Shown piece by piece: positions 27,949 through 36,076 of a stretch of 64,000 bases of DNA. A program made the translations under genes and the position numbers. The notes beneath the pieces were generated by a model. It did not search any database. It was not told the DNA's origin and worked only from the letters and a program-made list of their open reading frames with translations. This stretch comes from Streptococcus sanguinis (GTDB taxonomy: Bacteria; Bacillota; Bacilli; Lactobacillales; Streptococcaceae). The DNA lies in the NCBI GenBank assembly GCA_013378335.1, contig CP040556.1, positions 186,001-250,000 on the forward strand, in the 5' to 3' direction. Positions within the stretch are counted from its first letter, which is position 1. Every line of letters begins with the position of its first letter.

Positions 27949-29718
27949 ATGCGGACGATTGCATTTTTTTGGCAATATTTTAAGCGTTACAAATTATCCT
28001 TTGTCATCGTGCTCTTGATGATGGTAACAGCGACTGTTTTTCAGGTCCTTTTTCCGGTTTATGTCGGTCAGGCTGTTCAGCATTTGGTTGAGTTGGGCCG
28101 GGCTTTTGCGGAGAAGGGTGAGACTGATCAGATTCTGTCGACTTTTGGCAGCGTCATGGGCAGTGTATTGGTGTCCTTTGTCTGCCTGTCTGTTTCTAGC
28201 TTGATTTACATGCTTTTGATGACCCGAGTTATTGCCCATTCGACCAATGAGATGCGCAAGGGCCTGTTTGGCAAGCTATCTAAGATGACAGTTGCTTTCT
28301 TTGACCGCCATCAGGATGGAGACATTTTATCGCGCTTTACAAGTGATTTGGACAATATCCTGCAGGCTCTAAATGAGAGTATGATCCAGGTTATGAGTAA
28401 TGCCTTGCTCTATCTGGGCCTCGTGATTATCATGTTTGTCCAAAATGTTAGATTGGCCTGGATAACAGTAGCCAGCACACCGGTTGCTTTTCTTCTCCTA
28501 GTGGTTATTGTTAGGCTGGCTCGGAAATACACCAATCTCCAGCAAAAAGAAGTCGGCCGCCTCAATGCTTATATGGACGAAACCATTTCTGGTCAGAAAG
28601 CCGTTATCGTTCAGGGCATGCAGGAGGAGGTCATCAAAGGTTTTATTGAGCAGAATGACCGAGTACGCTCAGCGACCTTTAAAGGCCGAACCTTTTCAGG
28701 CCTTCTCTTCCCAATCATGAACGGGATGAATTTGATTAATACAGCTATTGTTATTTTTGTTGGTTCGGCTGTCTTACTTGGCGATCCTAATATTGAAACG
28801 GCTGTTGCAGTTGGCCTGATTACTACTTTTACTCAGTTTTCCCAGCAGTATTATCAGCCTATCATCCAGATTGCAGCCAGCTGGGGCAGTCTGCAGTTGG
28901 CCTTTACAGGGGCTGACCGGATTCAGGAGATGTTTGATGCGCCGGAGGAAATCCGGCCTGAGAATGCACCTGCTTTCACAGAGCTCACAGACTCCGTGGA
29001 GATTAAGCATGTGGACTTCTCTTATGTAGAAGGCAAGCCTATTCTCAAAGATGTATCTATCTTAGCCCCTAAGGGCAAGATGACGGCTGTTGTTGGCCCC
29101 ACTGGTTCAGGTAAAACGACCATTATGAACCTGCTCAATCGCTTTTATGATGTGGATAGTGGCAGCATTGAGTTTGACGGTCGCGACATTCGGGACTATG
29201 AGCTGGATAGCTTACGGAGCCATGTTGGCATTGTCCTGCAGGATTCGGTGCTCTTTAGTGGCACGATTCGGGACAATATCCGCTTCGGTGTGCCGGATGC
29301 TAGTCAGAAGATGGTCGAAACGGCTGCGCGTGCGACCCATATCCATGACTATATCGAAAGTCTGCCGGACAAATATGATACCTTGGTAGATGATGACCAG
29401 AATATTTTCTCAACTGGGCAGAAACAGCTGATTTCAATTGCCAGAACCCTACTGACAGACCCGCAAGTCTTGATTTTGGATGAAGCGACTTCCAATGTCG
29501 ATACGGTAACAGAAAGCAAGATTCAGCAGGCCATGGAAGCCGTTGTGGCTGGCCGAACTAGCTTTGTCATTGCTCACCGCCTCAAGACGATTCTCAATGC
29601 TGACCAGATTATTGTCCTCAAAAACGGAGAGGTTATCGAACAGGGTAATCATCACCAACTCCTTAAACTCGGCGGCTTCTACTCAGAACTCTATCATAAC
29701 CAGTTTGTGTTTGAGTAG
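27949..29718 (+). CDS. ABC exporter half-transporter, catalytic subunit
   Basis: A 589-residue partner of the preceding half-transporter, starting one base after its stop, with an AAAGGAGG site. Six membrane helices precede the ATPase domain. Walker A is AVVGPTGSGKTTIMNL, Walker B is VLILDEATSNVD with the catalytic Glu, and the switch His is kept (FVIAHRLKTI). Its signature motif is FSTGQKQLISIA (STGQ rather than SGGQ). The composite sites would therefore be one canonical and one degenerate, as known for BmrCD/LmrCD/TM287-288-type exporters. Confidence 0.92.
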   Translation: MRTIAFFWQYFKRYKLSFVIVLLMMVTATVFQVLFPVYVGQAVQHLVELGRAFAEKGETDQILSTFGSVMGSVLVSFVCLSVSSLIYMLLMTRVIAHSTNEMRKGLFGKLSKMTVAFFDRHQDGDILSRFTSDLDNILQALNESMIQVMSNALLYLGLVIIMFVQNVRLAWITVASTPVAFLLLVVIVRLARKYTNLQQKEVGRLNAYMDETISGQKAVIVQGMQEEVIKGFIEQNDRVRSATFKGRTFSGLLFPIMNGMNLINTAIVIFVGSAVLLGDPNIETAVAVGLITTFTQFSQQYYQPIIQIAASWGSLQLAFTGADRIQEMFDAPEEIRPENAPAFTELTDSVEIKHVDFSYVEGKPILKDVSILAPKGKMTAVVGPTGSGKTTIMNLLNRFYDVDSGSIEFDGRDIRDYELDSLRSHVGIVLQDSVLFSGTIRDNIRFGVPDASQKMVETAARATHIHDYIESLPDKYDTLVDDDQNIFSTGQKQLISIARTLLTDPQVLILDEATSNVDTVTESKIQQAMEAVVAGRTSFVIAHRLKTILNADQIIVLKNGEVIEQGNHHQLLKLGGFYSELYHNQFVFE

Positions 29719-29739
29719 AAAGTTGAGACATTTTTCCAG

Positions 29740-29777
29740 ACTCTCGTTTGTGCTTATAATACATTCGAGAGTTTTTT
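29740..29777 (+). terminator. Terminator of the ABC exporter operon
   Basis: ACTCTCG, 19-nt loop, CGAGAGT, then TTTTT. The stem is short but the T run is good. Confidence 0.75.
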
Positions 29778-29899
29778 ATTTGAGAGACATGCAGAGTCTT
29801 TGATAAAAAATTTTTATAAGCAGCTTAAAAAAAATCTATTGGACGACTGAGAAAAGGCGTGGTAAGATATACTATATCAAAATAAGGGGGAATCACGGT

Positions 29900-30589
29900 A
29901 TGTGCAGAACAATTGTTGGAATTTCAGCCAATCTTTGTCCAGTAGATGAAGCTGGAAAGAATATTCACACCTCTGTTTCACGCAAGTTTGTGGACGGCGT
30001 ACGAATGGTTGGTGGCCTGCCGATGGTGATTCCCGTTGGGGATAAAAGTTTAGTTAAGGATTACGTAGAAACCATTGACAAGCTGATTTTGTCAGGCGGG
30101 CAAAATGTTCACCCACAGTTTTATGGGGAAGAAAAGACCATCGATAGTGATGACTACAATATTGTTCGCGATGAGTTTGAGTTGGCACTCTTGAAAGAAG
30201 CCCTACGCCAAAACAAGCCAGTCATGGCTATTTGCCGAGGTCTGCAGCTGGTAAATGTTGCTTTTGGCGGCACTCTCAATCAGCATATCGAAAATCACTG
30301 GCAGGGCTTGCCATTTGGTACTTCGCACTCCATTCGTACGGAGAAAGACAGCGTTGTGGAGCGTTTGTTTGGTCAGGCTAGCCAGATTAATTCGGTTCAT
30401 CGCCAAAGCATCAAGGACTTGGCACCTAATTTCCGCGCGACAGCTTTTGATCCAAGAGACAATACCATCGAAGCAATTGAATCGGTTGACAATCATCGTA
30501 TCATAGGTCTTCAATGGCATCCGGAGTTTTTAATAAACGAAGAAAAGGGCAATTTGGAGCTGTTTCAGTACCTCTTGCAAGAGCTGTAA
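29900..30589 (+). CDS. Class I glutamine amidotransferase-like (peptidase C26) hydrolase
   Basis: A 229-residue gamma-glutamyl hydrolase of the PuuD-like group. The nucleophile Cys is in VMAICRGLQLVNVAFGG, the catalytic His-x-Glu is in IGLQWHPEFLI, and LILSGGQNVHPQFYGE is typical of the family. Likely substrates are gamma-glutamyl conjugates, but neighbours give no pathway. AAGGGGG precedes the ATG. A csRNA gene follows. Confidence 0.88.
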   Translation: MCRTIVGISANLCPVDEAGKNIHTSVSRKFVDGVRMVGGLPMVIPVGDKSLVKDYVETIDKLILSGGQNVHPQFYGEEKTIDSDDYNIVRDEFELALLKEALRQNKPVMAICRGLQLVNVAFGGTLNQHIENHWQGLPFGTSHSIRTEKDSVVERLFGQASQINSVHRQSIKDLAPNFRATAFDPRDNTIEAIESVDNHRIIGLQWHPEFLINEEKGNLELFQYLLQEL

Positions 30590-30615
30590 AAAATAATTTC
30601 ATTTTTTTAAGTTAC

Positions 30616-30648
30616 TTTTAGGAAAATTTAAGATAAGTGTTCTATACT
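30616..30648 (+). promoter_or_regulatory. CiaR-type csRNA promoter, second locus
   Basis: TTTTAG-GAAAA-TTTAAG (one mismatch to the CiaR repeat), then exactly 10 bp to TATACT, the same geometry as at 9375-9407. Confidence 0.85.
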
Positions 30649-30654
30649 AAGAAC

Positions 30655-30748
30655 ATAAACAAAGACCTCCTAACTTTGTTTAGAAATCCTAAAACTTTTC
30701 TTTTTCATAATAATCTCCCTATAAGAACCGCCCAATTGGCGGTTTTTT
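30655..30748 (+). ncRNA. CiaR-controlled small RNA (csRNA), copy 2
   Basis: A predicted RNA of about 94 nt. Its body (ACATAAACAAAGACCTCCTA and the following AACTTTGTTTAGAAATCCTA) is nearly identical to the RNA at 9414-9500. It ends with its own terminator AACCGCC-CAATT-GGCGGTT plus T7 (30726-30748). Terminators of the two copies differ in sequence while the regulatory middle part is conserved, which is the expected pattern for csRNA paralogues. A short reading frame overlapping it on the plus strand is not a gene. Confidence 0.87.
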
Positions 30749-30854
30749 TGCTGGAAAGGCTGAGAAATCTAGATTTTCATCAATTTGATGTCTTTTATGT
30801 TATAATGAGTCACAAGTAGGCCGAGCGAATCGGTCGGTAGATGGAGGAGCAGAG

Positions 30855-31304
30855 ATGTCAAGAGCGGAGCGAGTTATTTTAACAAATATGTGTATGGTTT
30901 ATGATGAGGACCGCATTTTAGTACAAAATAAAGTAAATGATGATTGGACCGGCCTTTGCTTTCCAGGCGGCCATGTTGAAAATCGTGAATCCTTTGTCAA
31001 ATCAGTGATACGGGAAGTCAAGGAGGAAACAGGTCTGACCATCTATGAGCCTAGGTTATGCGGTGTCAAGCAGTTTTATACCGAAAAGGATGAACGTTAC
31101 GTCGTTTTTCTTTACAAAACCAATCGTTTTGAAGGAGAGCTGGTCTCGTCCAGCGAAGGAGAAGTGTTCTGGATTAAACGCGAGGATCTTGATCACCACT
31201 CGCTGGCCTTGAGCTTTAAAGAAATGTATCAAGTTTTCACATCAGATTTGACGGAGCAGTTTACCTATCTGGATAATGGAGAGATCATCAGAGATCTATA
31301 CTAG
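30855..31304 (+). CDS. NUDIX hydrolase (MutT/MutX-like)
   Basis: A 149-residue NUDIX protein with a complete box: GGHVENRESFVKSVIREV followed by KEETGL (Gx5Ex7REUxEExGU). It resembles streptococcal MutX-type 8-oxo-dGTP hydrolases in length and in the N-terminal VILTNMCMVYDED. Substrate assignment is not certain, since NUDIX specificity is hard to read. An extended -10 (TGT-TATAAT, 30801-30806) and a GGAGG site precede it. Confidence 0.9.
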   Translation: MSRAERVILTNMCMVYDEDRILVQNKVNDDWTGLCFPGGHVENRESFVKSVIREVKEETGLTIYEPRLCGVKQFYTEKDERYVVFLYKTNRFEGELVSSSEGEVFWIKREDLDHHSLALSFKEMYQVFTSDLTEQFTYLDNGEIIRDLY

Positions 31305-31309
31305 GGAGA

Positions 31310-31331
31310 ATCGCCAATCGGCGGTTTTTTT
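31310..31331 (+). terminator. NUDIX gene terminator
   Basis: ATCGCC-AATC-GGCGGT followed by T7, just after the stop. Confidence 0.75.
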
Positions 31332-31352
31332 GCTTGTTTTTTACGAATTTAG

Positions 31353-31412
31353 TATAATAGGGACAGCAAAAATAGAAAAGAGAAATACATGAAAATTCGC
31401 GGAATATTCTTC
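31353..31412 (+). other. Orphaned dut-like promoter and start remnant
   Basis: TATAAT at 31353-31358 is followed 30 bp later by ATGAAAATTCGCGGA (31389-31403) and a stop after 8 codons (MKIRGIFF). The real dut gene at 41226 begins ATGACGAAAATTCGCGGATT, sharing the 13-mer GAAAATTCGCGGA. It looks like the old dut promoter and first codons left behind when DNA was inserted. It is now about 9.8 kb from dut. Confidence 0.5.
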
Positions 31413-31508
31413 TAGTTATTCTTACAGCCCTTTTTAAGCTATTAACCCTTGATTGTATAAGGTTTAGAAGAAATTATATATCATACAAGGTATTTAATGC
31501 CCTCTCTT

Positions 31509-31530
31509 AGTCCACAAAAAGGTGAACAAA
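31509..31530. repeat. attL core of the island
   Basis: AGTCCACAAAAAGGTGAACA plus AA, identical to 41131-41152 over 22 bp. Sequences diverge on both sides. Confidence 0.85.
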
Positions 31531-31579
31531 AAAGCCCTAAAAAAGGGCGTGGAAATTATGAGTTCAGCAGGCAAGAACT

Positions 31580-31602
31580 AGCACGGTCAAACGTGCTTTT
31601 TT
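31580..31602 (+). terminator. Rightward terminator at the island left end
   Basis: AGCACG-GTCAAA-CGTGCT followed by T5. It would stop transcripts entering from the orphaned dut promoter at 31353. Confidence 0.75.
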
Positions 31603-31670
31603 AATTGCTTGATGTCATTATACCATATTTTACTTTTTGAATGTAACGTATCTCACTAGGGCATAATACT

Positions 31671-31698
31671 TTGATTGTTAACAAAAATGTTGTATACT
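31671..31698 (+). promoter_or_regulatory. Promoter of the island small RNA
   Basis: TTGATT, 16-bp spacer, TATACT, directly upstream of the structured RNA at 31705. Confidence 0.6.
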
Positions 31699-31704
31699 TT
31701 AAGT

Positions 31705-31771
31705 AAAGAGAATTGATTTCGTACCCCTTGTCCGTTTTCACGGTCGGCACTATAGTCAGTTCTCTTTTTTT
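31705..31771 (+). ncRNA. Candidate island small RNA
   Basis: A predicted RNA of about 67 nt. An outer 10-bp stem (AGAGAATTGA with TCAGTTCTCT, one G-U) encloses a 4-bp inner hairpin (CCGT-TTTC-ACGG) and ends in T7, so the outer stem doubles as terminator. It is antisense-oriented to the ArpU-like gene, whose 3' end lies just to the right at 31780. No open frame is present. Function is unknown. Confidence 0.5.
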
Positions 31772-31779
31772 ATGCTCTG

Positions 31780-32181
31780 TTAATGCTCCCAAACTTGCAA
31801 CTCTCCGCCTCTATGTATCTCAGCAAAGTTAAGTATGCCCATTCGCTTATAAAGGTTGTATTGAGTTATACTATATCCCATCTTTTTGGCTTTCTCTGTT
31901 GCAAATCGTTTCCGGGATTCGGTGAATCTGCAGAAATTCTCAATAAAACACTGACGAGCTGTACAGTGTTCTATGGCGTTAATATCAGCAATACAAATAG
32001 TCAAAGTGTTTTCTATCTGCTCGGCAAACTTTCCCTTGATGATATGAGGCTTTATAATTACTTTCCATGACTTTTCATCTATGCTTATGAAGTTCCATGC
32101 CTGAGCCATTCGATAGGCTCTGCCTAAAAGTTCCATACGCTCGGTTACGTTCTTTGTCGTCCTGCGCGTGTTTAATTTCAA
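31780..32181 (-). CDS. ArpU-like phage transcriptional regulator
   Basis: A 133-residue protein matching the ArpU/late-gene regulator pattern of Gram-positive phages and satellites: a helical body and a C-terminal HTH-like region ending GILNFAEIHRGGELQVWEH. The start is a TTG at 32181, with AGGAG 9 bp upstream; the TTG at 32190 directly abuts that site. It is the last gene of the leftward operon, where such regulators normally sit. In this island there are no late genes after it, so it may act on a helper phage or be vestigial. Confidence 0.65.
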   Translation of the reverse strand: MKLNTRRTTKNVTERMELLGRAYRMAQAWNFISIDEKSWKVIIKPHIIKGKFAEQIENTLTICIADINAIEHCTARQCFIENFCRFTESRKRFATEKAKKMGYSITQYNLYKRMGILNFAEIHRGGELQVWEH

Positions 32182-32205
32182 TATTCTCAACTCCTATTAG
32201 TTCAA

Positions 32206-32709
32206 TCAATTATTTAAGCCATTCATCCAAAGACTATCACCTTTTTTAGTATAGTTCACAAACCTTTGATAATGCTTATAATACCTATCTCGCTTCATGT
32301 ACTTAGGCCGAGTAGGAAAAGAATCGAACATATAGCCGCCACGTTTAGGACTCCAACCTGGCTCTACCTTTCTAGCCTCTCTCAAGGCACGCTCCCAGTA
32401 GTATTGGCAGTCTGTCTTGCTGCGGTTTAGGGTTTGCTTATGTACTTGTTGGCATGATCCGCAACCATAAAGTATGAGCTGCTTATAGAGTATTCTACAC
32501 CGCCGGCCACAAAGAGGGCATAGAAAGAAGTAGCGGCTGCCCCCTTTAGTTCCCGGTATTTTAGTCAAATTAAAGTAATCTTTATCAAAGGTGATACATA
32601 AGTTATCTAAGTCTATTTCTAGCTTTCTGCCGGCTAGTTCAGCTATACCATGGGAGATATTATTGATTTTCATAGGCTTTATAAATGTTTCTATTGCTAA
32701 CTGCTTCAT
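32206..32709 (-). CDS. Zinc-ribbon protein of the island, function unknown
   Basis: A 167-residue basic protein with a zinc-binding module near residues 60-90 (FLCPLCGRRCRILYKQ, then YGCGSCQQ) and a basic Trp/Tyr-rich C-terminal half (KYMKRDRYYKHYQRF). It suggests nucleic-acid binding. I do not recognise a named family. It lies in the replication half of the leftward operon. Confidence 0.6.
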   Translation of the reverse strand: MKQLAIETFIKPMKINNISHGIAELAGRKLEIDLDNLCITFDKDYFNLTKIPGTKGGSRYFFLCPLCGRRCRILYKQLILYGCGSCQQVHKQTLNRSKTDCQYYWERALREARKVEPGWSPKRGGYMFDSFPTRPKYMKRDRYYKHYQRFVNYTKKGDSLWMNGLNN

Positions 32710-32783
32710 TATCTCCCCCTATATAGAAAAACCCAAAACTATTGACTTGATAACAAAAAGGGGATTGTTCCCCTCCCTGTGTT

Positions 32784-33308
32784 TTATTGACCAGAATAGT
32801 CAGCAAGCCCTCTATATTCGCCCTCTATGTCTAACTGTTGGAGCAAGCTAACACTTTCATTACCCAGCAGTTCCAACGTACCTTCAGCAGTCATAAAGTC
32901 CATAGAGATAGGCTTATCAGAAAGCAAACGATCAGCATAGTCTAATAGTTCCAGCTCGTAGTTTGTTACTTTTTCCAGCAAATTATCAAAATCCTCTGAC
33001 TCTTTGAGTTGAAGCACGCGCTCCCGTTTGTAACGTTCTTCAAATGCTTCATCCTCCTCAGGTTGCTTGTAATAGTCTTTGAAGCTGTCACAAATACGCT
33101 TGAAAGTCTCGTTTAGCTTGTTATCCTCCACATACTCAGCTACTAGCGTGCCTTTATCCTTGTAGGTTATTGAGATTACAGGCTGGCAATATGTTCCAGT
33201 CATATATCCCAGTAGCGCGTGACCTGCTGTCTGGGCTGTCTGATAGTCTGCGAAATAGTGAGTAAAAGTAAATGATTTTGCTTTCTCTGAAATAGTTTTT
33301 AGTGTCAT
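32784..33308 (-). CDS. Island hypothetical protein
   Basis: A 174-residue acidic protein with a long charged central helix region (YKQPEEDEAFEERYKRERVL). No motif is recognised. It lies between the DnaC-like gene (23 bp upstream) and the zinc-ribbon gene, so it is probably an early or replication gene. A ribosome site is weak. Confidence 0.55.
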   Translation of the reverse strand: MTLKTISEKAKSFTFTHYFADYQTAQTAGHALLGYMTGTYCQPVISITYKDKGTLVAEYVEDNKLNETFKRICDSFKDYYKQPEEDEAFEERYKRERVLQLKESEDFDNLLEKVTNYELELLDYADRLLSDKPISMDFMTAEGTLELLGNESVSLLQQLDIEGEYRGLADYSGQ

Positions 33309-33331
33309 TTTGTCTGTCTCCGTTTCTTTGA

Positions 33332-34054
33332 TTAAAAATTCCGCTTCATGCGTTTGTCTGTGATACCGGCCATAGTGAATACATTCCCCTCTGACCGTTT
33401 GCCAATCCGACTGACTAGCTTAGGATTGTAGATTTGTGCTAGCTCTTTACCAGTATGATTGGTGTTGACGATAGTCGTTTCTCGCTTGTCAAAGATTTTG
33501 AAAAGAAAAGTCTGCACCCAGTTATTAGCTTCTCGTTTTTGAGAAGTCATGGCGCTTTCTGTTCCTAAGTCATCAATGAAAAGATAGTCAACGGAAGTAA
33601 GAAGCTTTAGGGCATCTTGCTCTGTAAAATCGCTATGTTTATACTGCCATCCTGACTGAATGCGTGTGACTATCTCGGCAATGCTGACAAATAACACGCG
33701 CTTAGCATCTTCTTTGCTATGATAGCCCTCGTTGATTGCTCGAGCAAGGGAGTAGCACAAGTGGCTTTTACCGACACCAGGCGGGCCAGTAATGATAGTA
33801 TTTCCTCGCATACCGTCTAAGTATTGTTTGGCTTGTTTTATGGCAAAATCTTTTGCTGCTTTCTCTTTTGGAGTCTCAGCTTTGAAATTTTCAAAAGTGG
33901 CATTCAAAATTTCATTTGTCACTGTACTATCTCTTTCAAATACTCGATAGGCTTCTAGATTGGCATTGCGTCTTATAGTGGCTATTATGTTTTGATCGAG
34001 TGATTCCATGAAATCAAGTTCAAAATCCTCTTTGCTGTGGTTTAATGATTCCAT
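33332..34054 (-). CDS. DnaC-like helicase loader ATPase
   Basis: A 240-residue AAA+ ATPase of the DnaC/IstB type that would load the host replicative helicase at the island origin. Walker A is IITGPPGVGKSHLCYSLA (about residues 83-100), Walker B is DYLFIDDLGTE, and sensor-like TTIVNTNHTGKEL follows. It lies directly after the replisome organizer, the usual phage replication pair. Confidence 0.88.
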   Translation of the reverse strand: MESLNHSKEDFELDFMESLDQNIIATIRRNANLEAYRVFERDSTVTNEILNATFENFKAETPKEKAAKDFAIKQAKQYLDGMRGNTIITGPPGVGKSHLCYSLARAINEGYHSKEDAKRVLFVSIAEIVTRIQSGWQYKHSDFTEQDALKLLTSVDYLFIDDLGTESAMTSQKREANNWVQTFLFKIFDKRETTIVNTNHTGKELAQIYNPKLVSRIGKRSEGNVFTMAGITDKRMKRNF

Positions 34055-34065
34055 TTTTTTACCTC

Positions 34066-35166
34066 TTAGCCTAGATTTCCACCAAATGGATCAGTAACGT
34101 TTACTGTTTTCTGCGCGTGTCCTTTATCAGCTATATAGCGCTGTTGTTCTTCTTCTTGCTGTGCAACGGTCTTTATACCGTTTTGAGCCCAGTTCTTCAA
34201 GATAGTATTGACATAACCAAAGGAGCGTTTACCATTGTCTGCAGCTTTATCAATAGCTAGTTTAATTAAATCTAGTTCTAGCTTATCTTGTGTGTGGTAG
34301 TCCATTAGCTGCTGATATTGTACTCCGTCAATAACTCCAATTCTAGATTGATAATATTTAGAGATTTCAGCAGAAGCAGCAGAAGATATCTTTTCTCTAT
34401 CTCTTTCTTCTGATTCTATCTCTATCTCTTTCTCTATCTCTTTCTCTATCTCTAACTCTATCTCTGTCTTACACGTAGTTAACGTTGTAAGATTTTCGGA
34501 TAACATTGTAAGATTATTCTTCTTTTCTTTCTGTTCTTTACGGTACTGACGCATATAGGCGGCTTGGTTTGTTTCCTGTTGTACCAAGGCTTTAGCCTGT
34601 GCCATCTCTGCATTGCTATCACTATCAACTTGAATAAGTCCGCACTGTGTGAAATAGCTAAGCGTCATCCGTATATCATCTTCTGACACATCAAGTTTTA
34701 GAGCTAATTCTTCCGCAAGATCGTTGAAGTATCCCTCGTAGTATAAAATACAGTCGCTTTCTAAGCTTTCAAGCATTAAACGGATATAAATAACCGTCAT
34801 AGTATAGCCGCCGGCTATGTTTTTAAGCTTTTTAATAAAAATGTTATCAAAAAACTTTTTATCGACTTTTAGCCAAAAATATACTTTCGTTTTAGCCATT
34901 ATCCACCCCAAAAATATTAGAATATCGCTCACTCTGTAAAAGACTTTTCTAGTGTCCTCTACTGGTGGCTGATAGCGTCTCAATCCGGCACGCTCCCAGC
35001 GCTGCAGCGTCCTAGCTGTGATGCCCAGTTCCTCTTTAATCTGTCGGGGTGTCATTAGTCCTAGCTGTCTAGGCGTGGGCTGATTACTGACTTTTAGAAA
35101 GTCATTGATTAGCTTTAAAATGCCCTGATTTAAGCTATTTTCGCTTTCTTTACTCAGACTGAACAA
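34066..35166 (-). CDS. MerR-like HTH fused to phage replisome organizer
   Basis: A 366-residue frame that looks like two genes joined. Residues 1-88 form a complete MerR-like HTH protein (MTPRQIKEELGITARTLQRW). From residue 90 (MAKTKVYFWLKVDKKFFDN, ATG at 34899) a phage replisome organizer N-terminal domain begins, followed by an acidic repeat (EIEKEIEKEIEIES) and a DnaD-like C-terminus (SRIGVIDGVQYQQLMDYH...SFGYVNTILKNWAQNGI). The junction lies in a run of four G (34906-34909). With five G the HTH protein would end VDNG-stop, overlapping the organizer start ATGGCTAA. GGGGTGG precedes the internal ATG. A 1-base deletion or sequencing error is therefore likely. Confidence 0.7.
   Translation of the reverse strand: MFSLSKESENSLNQGILKLINDFLKVSNQPTPRQLGLMTPRQIKEELGITARTLQRWERAGLRRYQPPVEDTRKVFYRVSDILIFLGWIMAKTKVYFWLKVDKKFFDNIFIKKLKNIAGGYTMTVIYIRLMLESLESDCILYYEGYFNDLAEELALKLDVSEDDIRMTLSYFTQCGLIQVDSDSNAEMAQAKALVQQETNQAAYMRQYRKEQKEKKNNLTMLSENLTTLTTCKTEIELEIEKEIEKEIEIESEERDREKISSAASAEISKYYQSRIGVIDGVQYQQLMDYHTQDKLELDLIKLAIDKAADNGKRSFGYVNTILKNWAQNGIKTVAQQEEEQQRYIADKGHAQKTVNVTDPFGGNLG
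34395..34470. repeat. TCTATC/TCTTTC microsatellite within the replisome organizer
   Basis: Repeated hexamers CTCTATCTCTTT encode the acidic EIEKEIE repeat. Copy number is likely variable. In phages the origin often lies inside this gene, but no classical iterons were seen. Confidence 0.6.
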
Positions 35167-35172
35167 TAACTA

Positions 35173-35511
35173 TCACCCCCTATTCAGAAAGGCCTTATAG
35201 CTCTCTAAATCGGCATTTAAGAGCACGTCAAGGCGGACTTGTTCTTTTTGTACTTGGTTTTTCAAAGGTTTGACTCCGTCTATTAGTTCTGCCTTGCTGG
35301 CTGGGATATAGTAGCCACTGTGAGGGATAAGACGAGCTCCGATAATCGGAATCTTGTATCGAGTTATTAAGTGACTGATTATCTCTTGGACGGCTCGCCT
35401 TTCGATTTTCAAGATATTAGCAATTTCAGCGCCTGTAATGGCATTCTCACCCCCAACCTTGATTAGATTGAGAACTCGCTTATAATTCTCTGGCATAGTT
35501 GTCTGTGTCAT
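35173..35511 (-). CDS. Winged-helix DNA-binding protein of the island
   Basis: A 112-residue protein with an N-terminal winged helix-turn-helix (ITGAEIANILKIERRAVQEI) followed by GARLIPHSGYYIPAS. Similar small proteins precede replication genes in streptococcal phages and satellites. It ends 6 bp before the next gene in the operon. The role is inferred to be regulatory. Confidence 0.65.
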   Translation of the reverse strand: MTQTTMPENYKRVLNLIKVGGENAITGAEIANILKIERRAVQEIISHLITRYKIPIIGARLIPHSGYYIPASKAELIDGVKPLKNQVQKEQVRLDVLLNADLESYKAFLNRG

Positions 35512-35512
35512 T

Positions 35513-35764
35513 TCATACCTCGCTTTTATTTTGTTTTAGGTTTTCAATTTCCTTGCCCATGCTGTGAATGGTTTTCTGTTGTTCTTCCACAATGGCAATT
35601 AGTCTGCCGATATTGGCATTCGTCCTAACAGCAAACTCGCAAACCATGCTGTTGAATGATTCATCATTCTTAGACTTTGCTAGGCTCTTTTTCTGTTCTT
35701 CTAGCTCTTTCATATACTCAGAGAAACTGAGAATATTGTTGTTTGGTTCGAATTTATCGGCCAT
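35513..35764 (-). CDS. Small coiled-coil island protein
   Basis: An 83-residue charged, helical protein (MADKFEPNNNILSFSEYMKE). The start at 35764 is supported by GGAGGG 8 bp upstream; a longer frame from 35797 lacks a site. It overlaps the preceding gene by 11 bp. No family is recognised. Confidence 0.55.
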   Translation of the reverse strand: MADKFEPNNNILSFSEYMKELEEQKKSLAKSKNDESFNSMVCEFAVRTNANIGRLIAIVEEQQKTIHSMGKEIENLKQNKSEV

Positions 35765-36050
35765 TTCTAAAACCCTCCAGCTCCTCAGCATCGTCACACT
35801 CCAAAAGCTGACTAGCTATATCATCAAGCTCGGCAATAATCGTTTCAAAAACCTCGTAGGAAGAGCTTAGATAGTTAGTTGCTAGGTGTGTAAAGGTGAA
35901 TAAATCTTGGTCTTTTGCAAGAGACGATCCAGCTTGAGCCACTTGATCCATTTTTATTGTCTTTAGGATATTAGACAGTCGGCAGCCTAAGCCCTGCAGC
36001 TCTTCGACAGTAAGTTGTACAGTTTTAGTTTGTTCTGTTGTTTTAGCCAT
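35754..36050 (-). CDS. Small acidic island protein
   Basis: A 98-residue helical protein (MAKTTEQTKTVQLTVEELQG). The start at 36050 follows GAGGA at 7 bp; in-frame ATGs further out are rejected. Function is unknown. Confidence 0.55.
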   Translation of the reverse strand: MAKTTEQTKTVQLTVEELQGLGCRLSNILKTIKMDQVAQAGSSLAKDQDLFTFTHLATNYLSSSYEVFETIIAELDDIASQLLECDDAEELEGFRNGR

Positions 36051-36076
36051 TTTTTTGTTCCTCACTTTCATAGTGC

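Larger units (their letters stand above)
31404..31779. other. Left end of the island, noncoding
   Basis: This 376-bp region has no protein gene. It holds about 100 bp of AT-rich sequence before attL, the attL core (31509-31530), a rightward terminator (31580-31602), and a promoter with a short structured RNA (31671-31771). Confidence 0.55.

Noticed and set aside
30637..30819. 60-codon plus-strand frame over the second csRNA
   Set aside because: It starts inside the csRNA promoter, has no ribosome site, and its bases are explained by the csRNA and its terminator.
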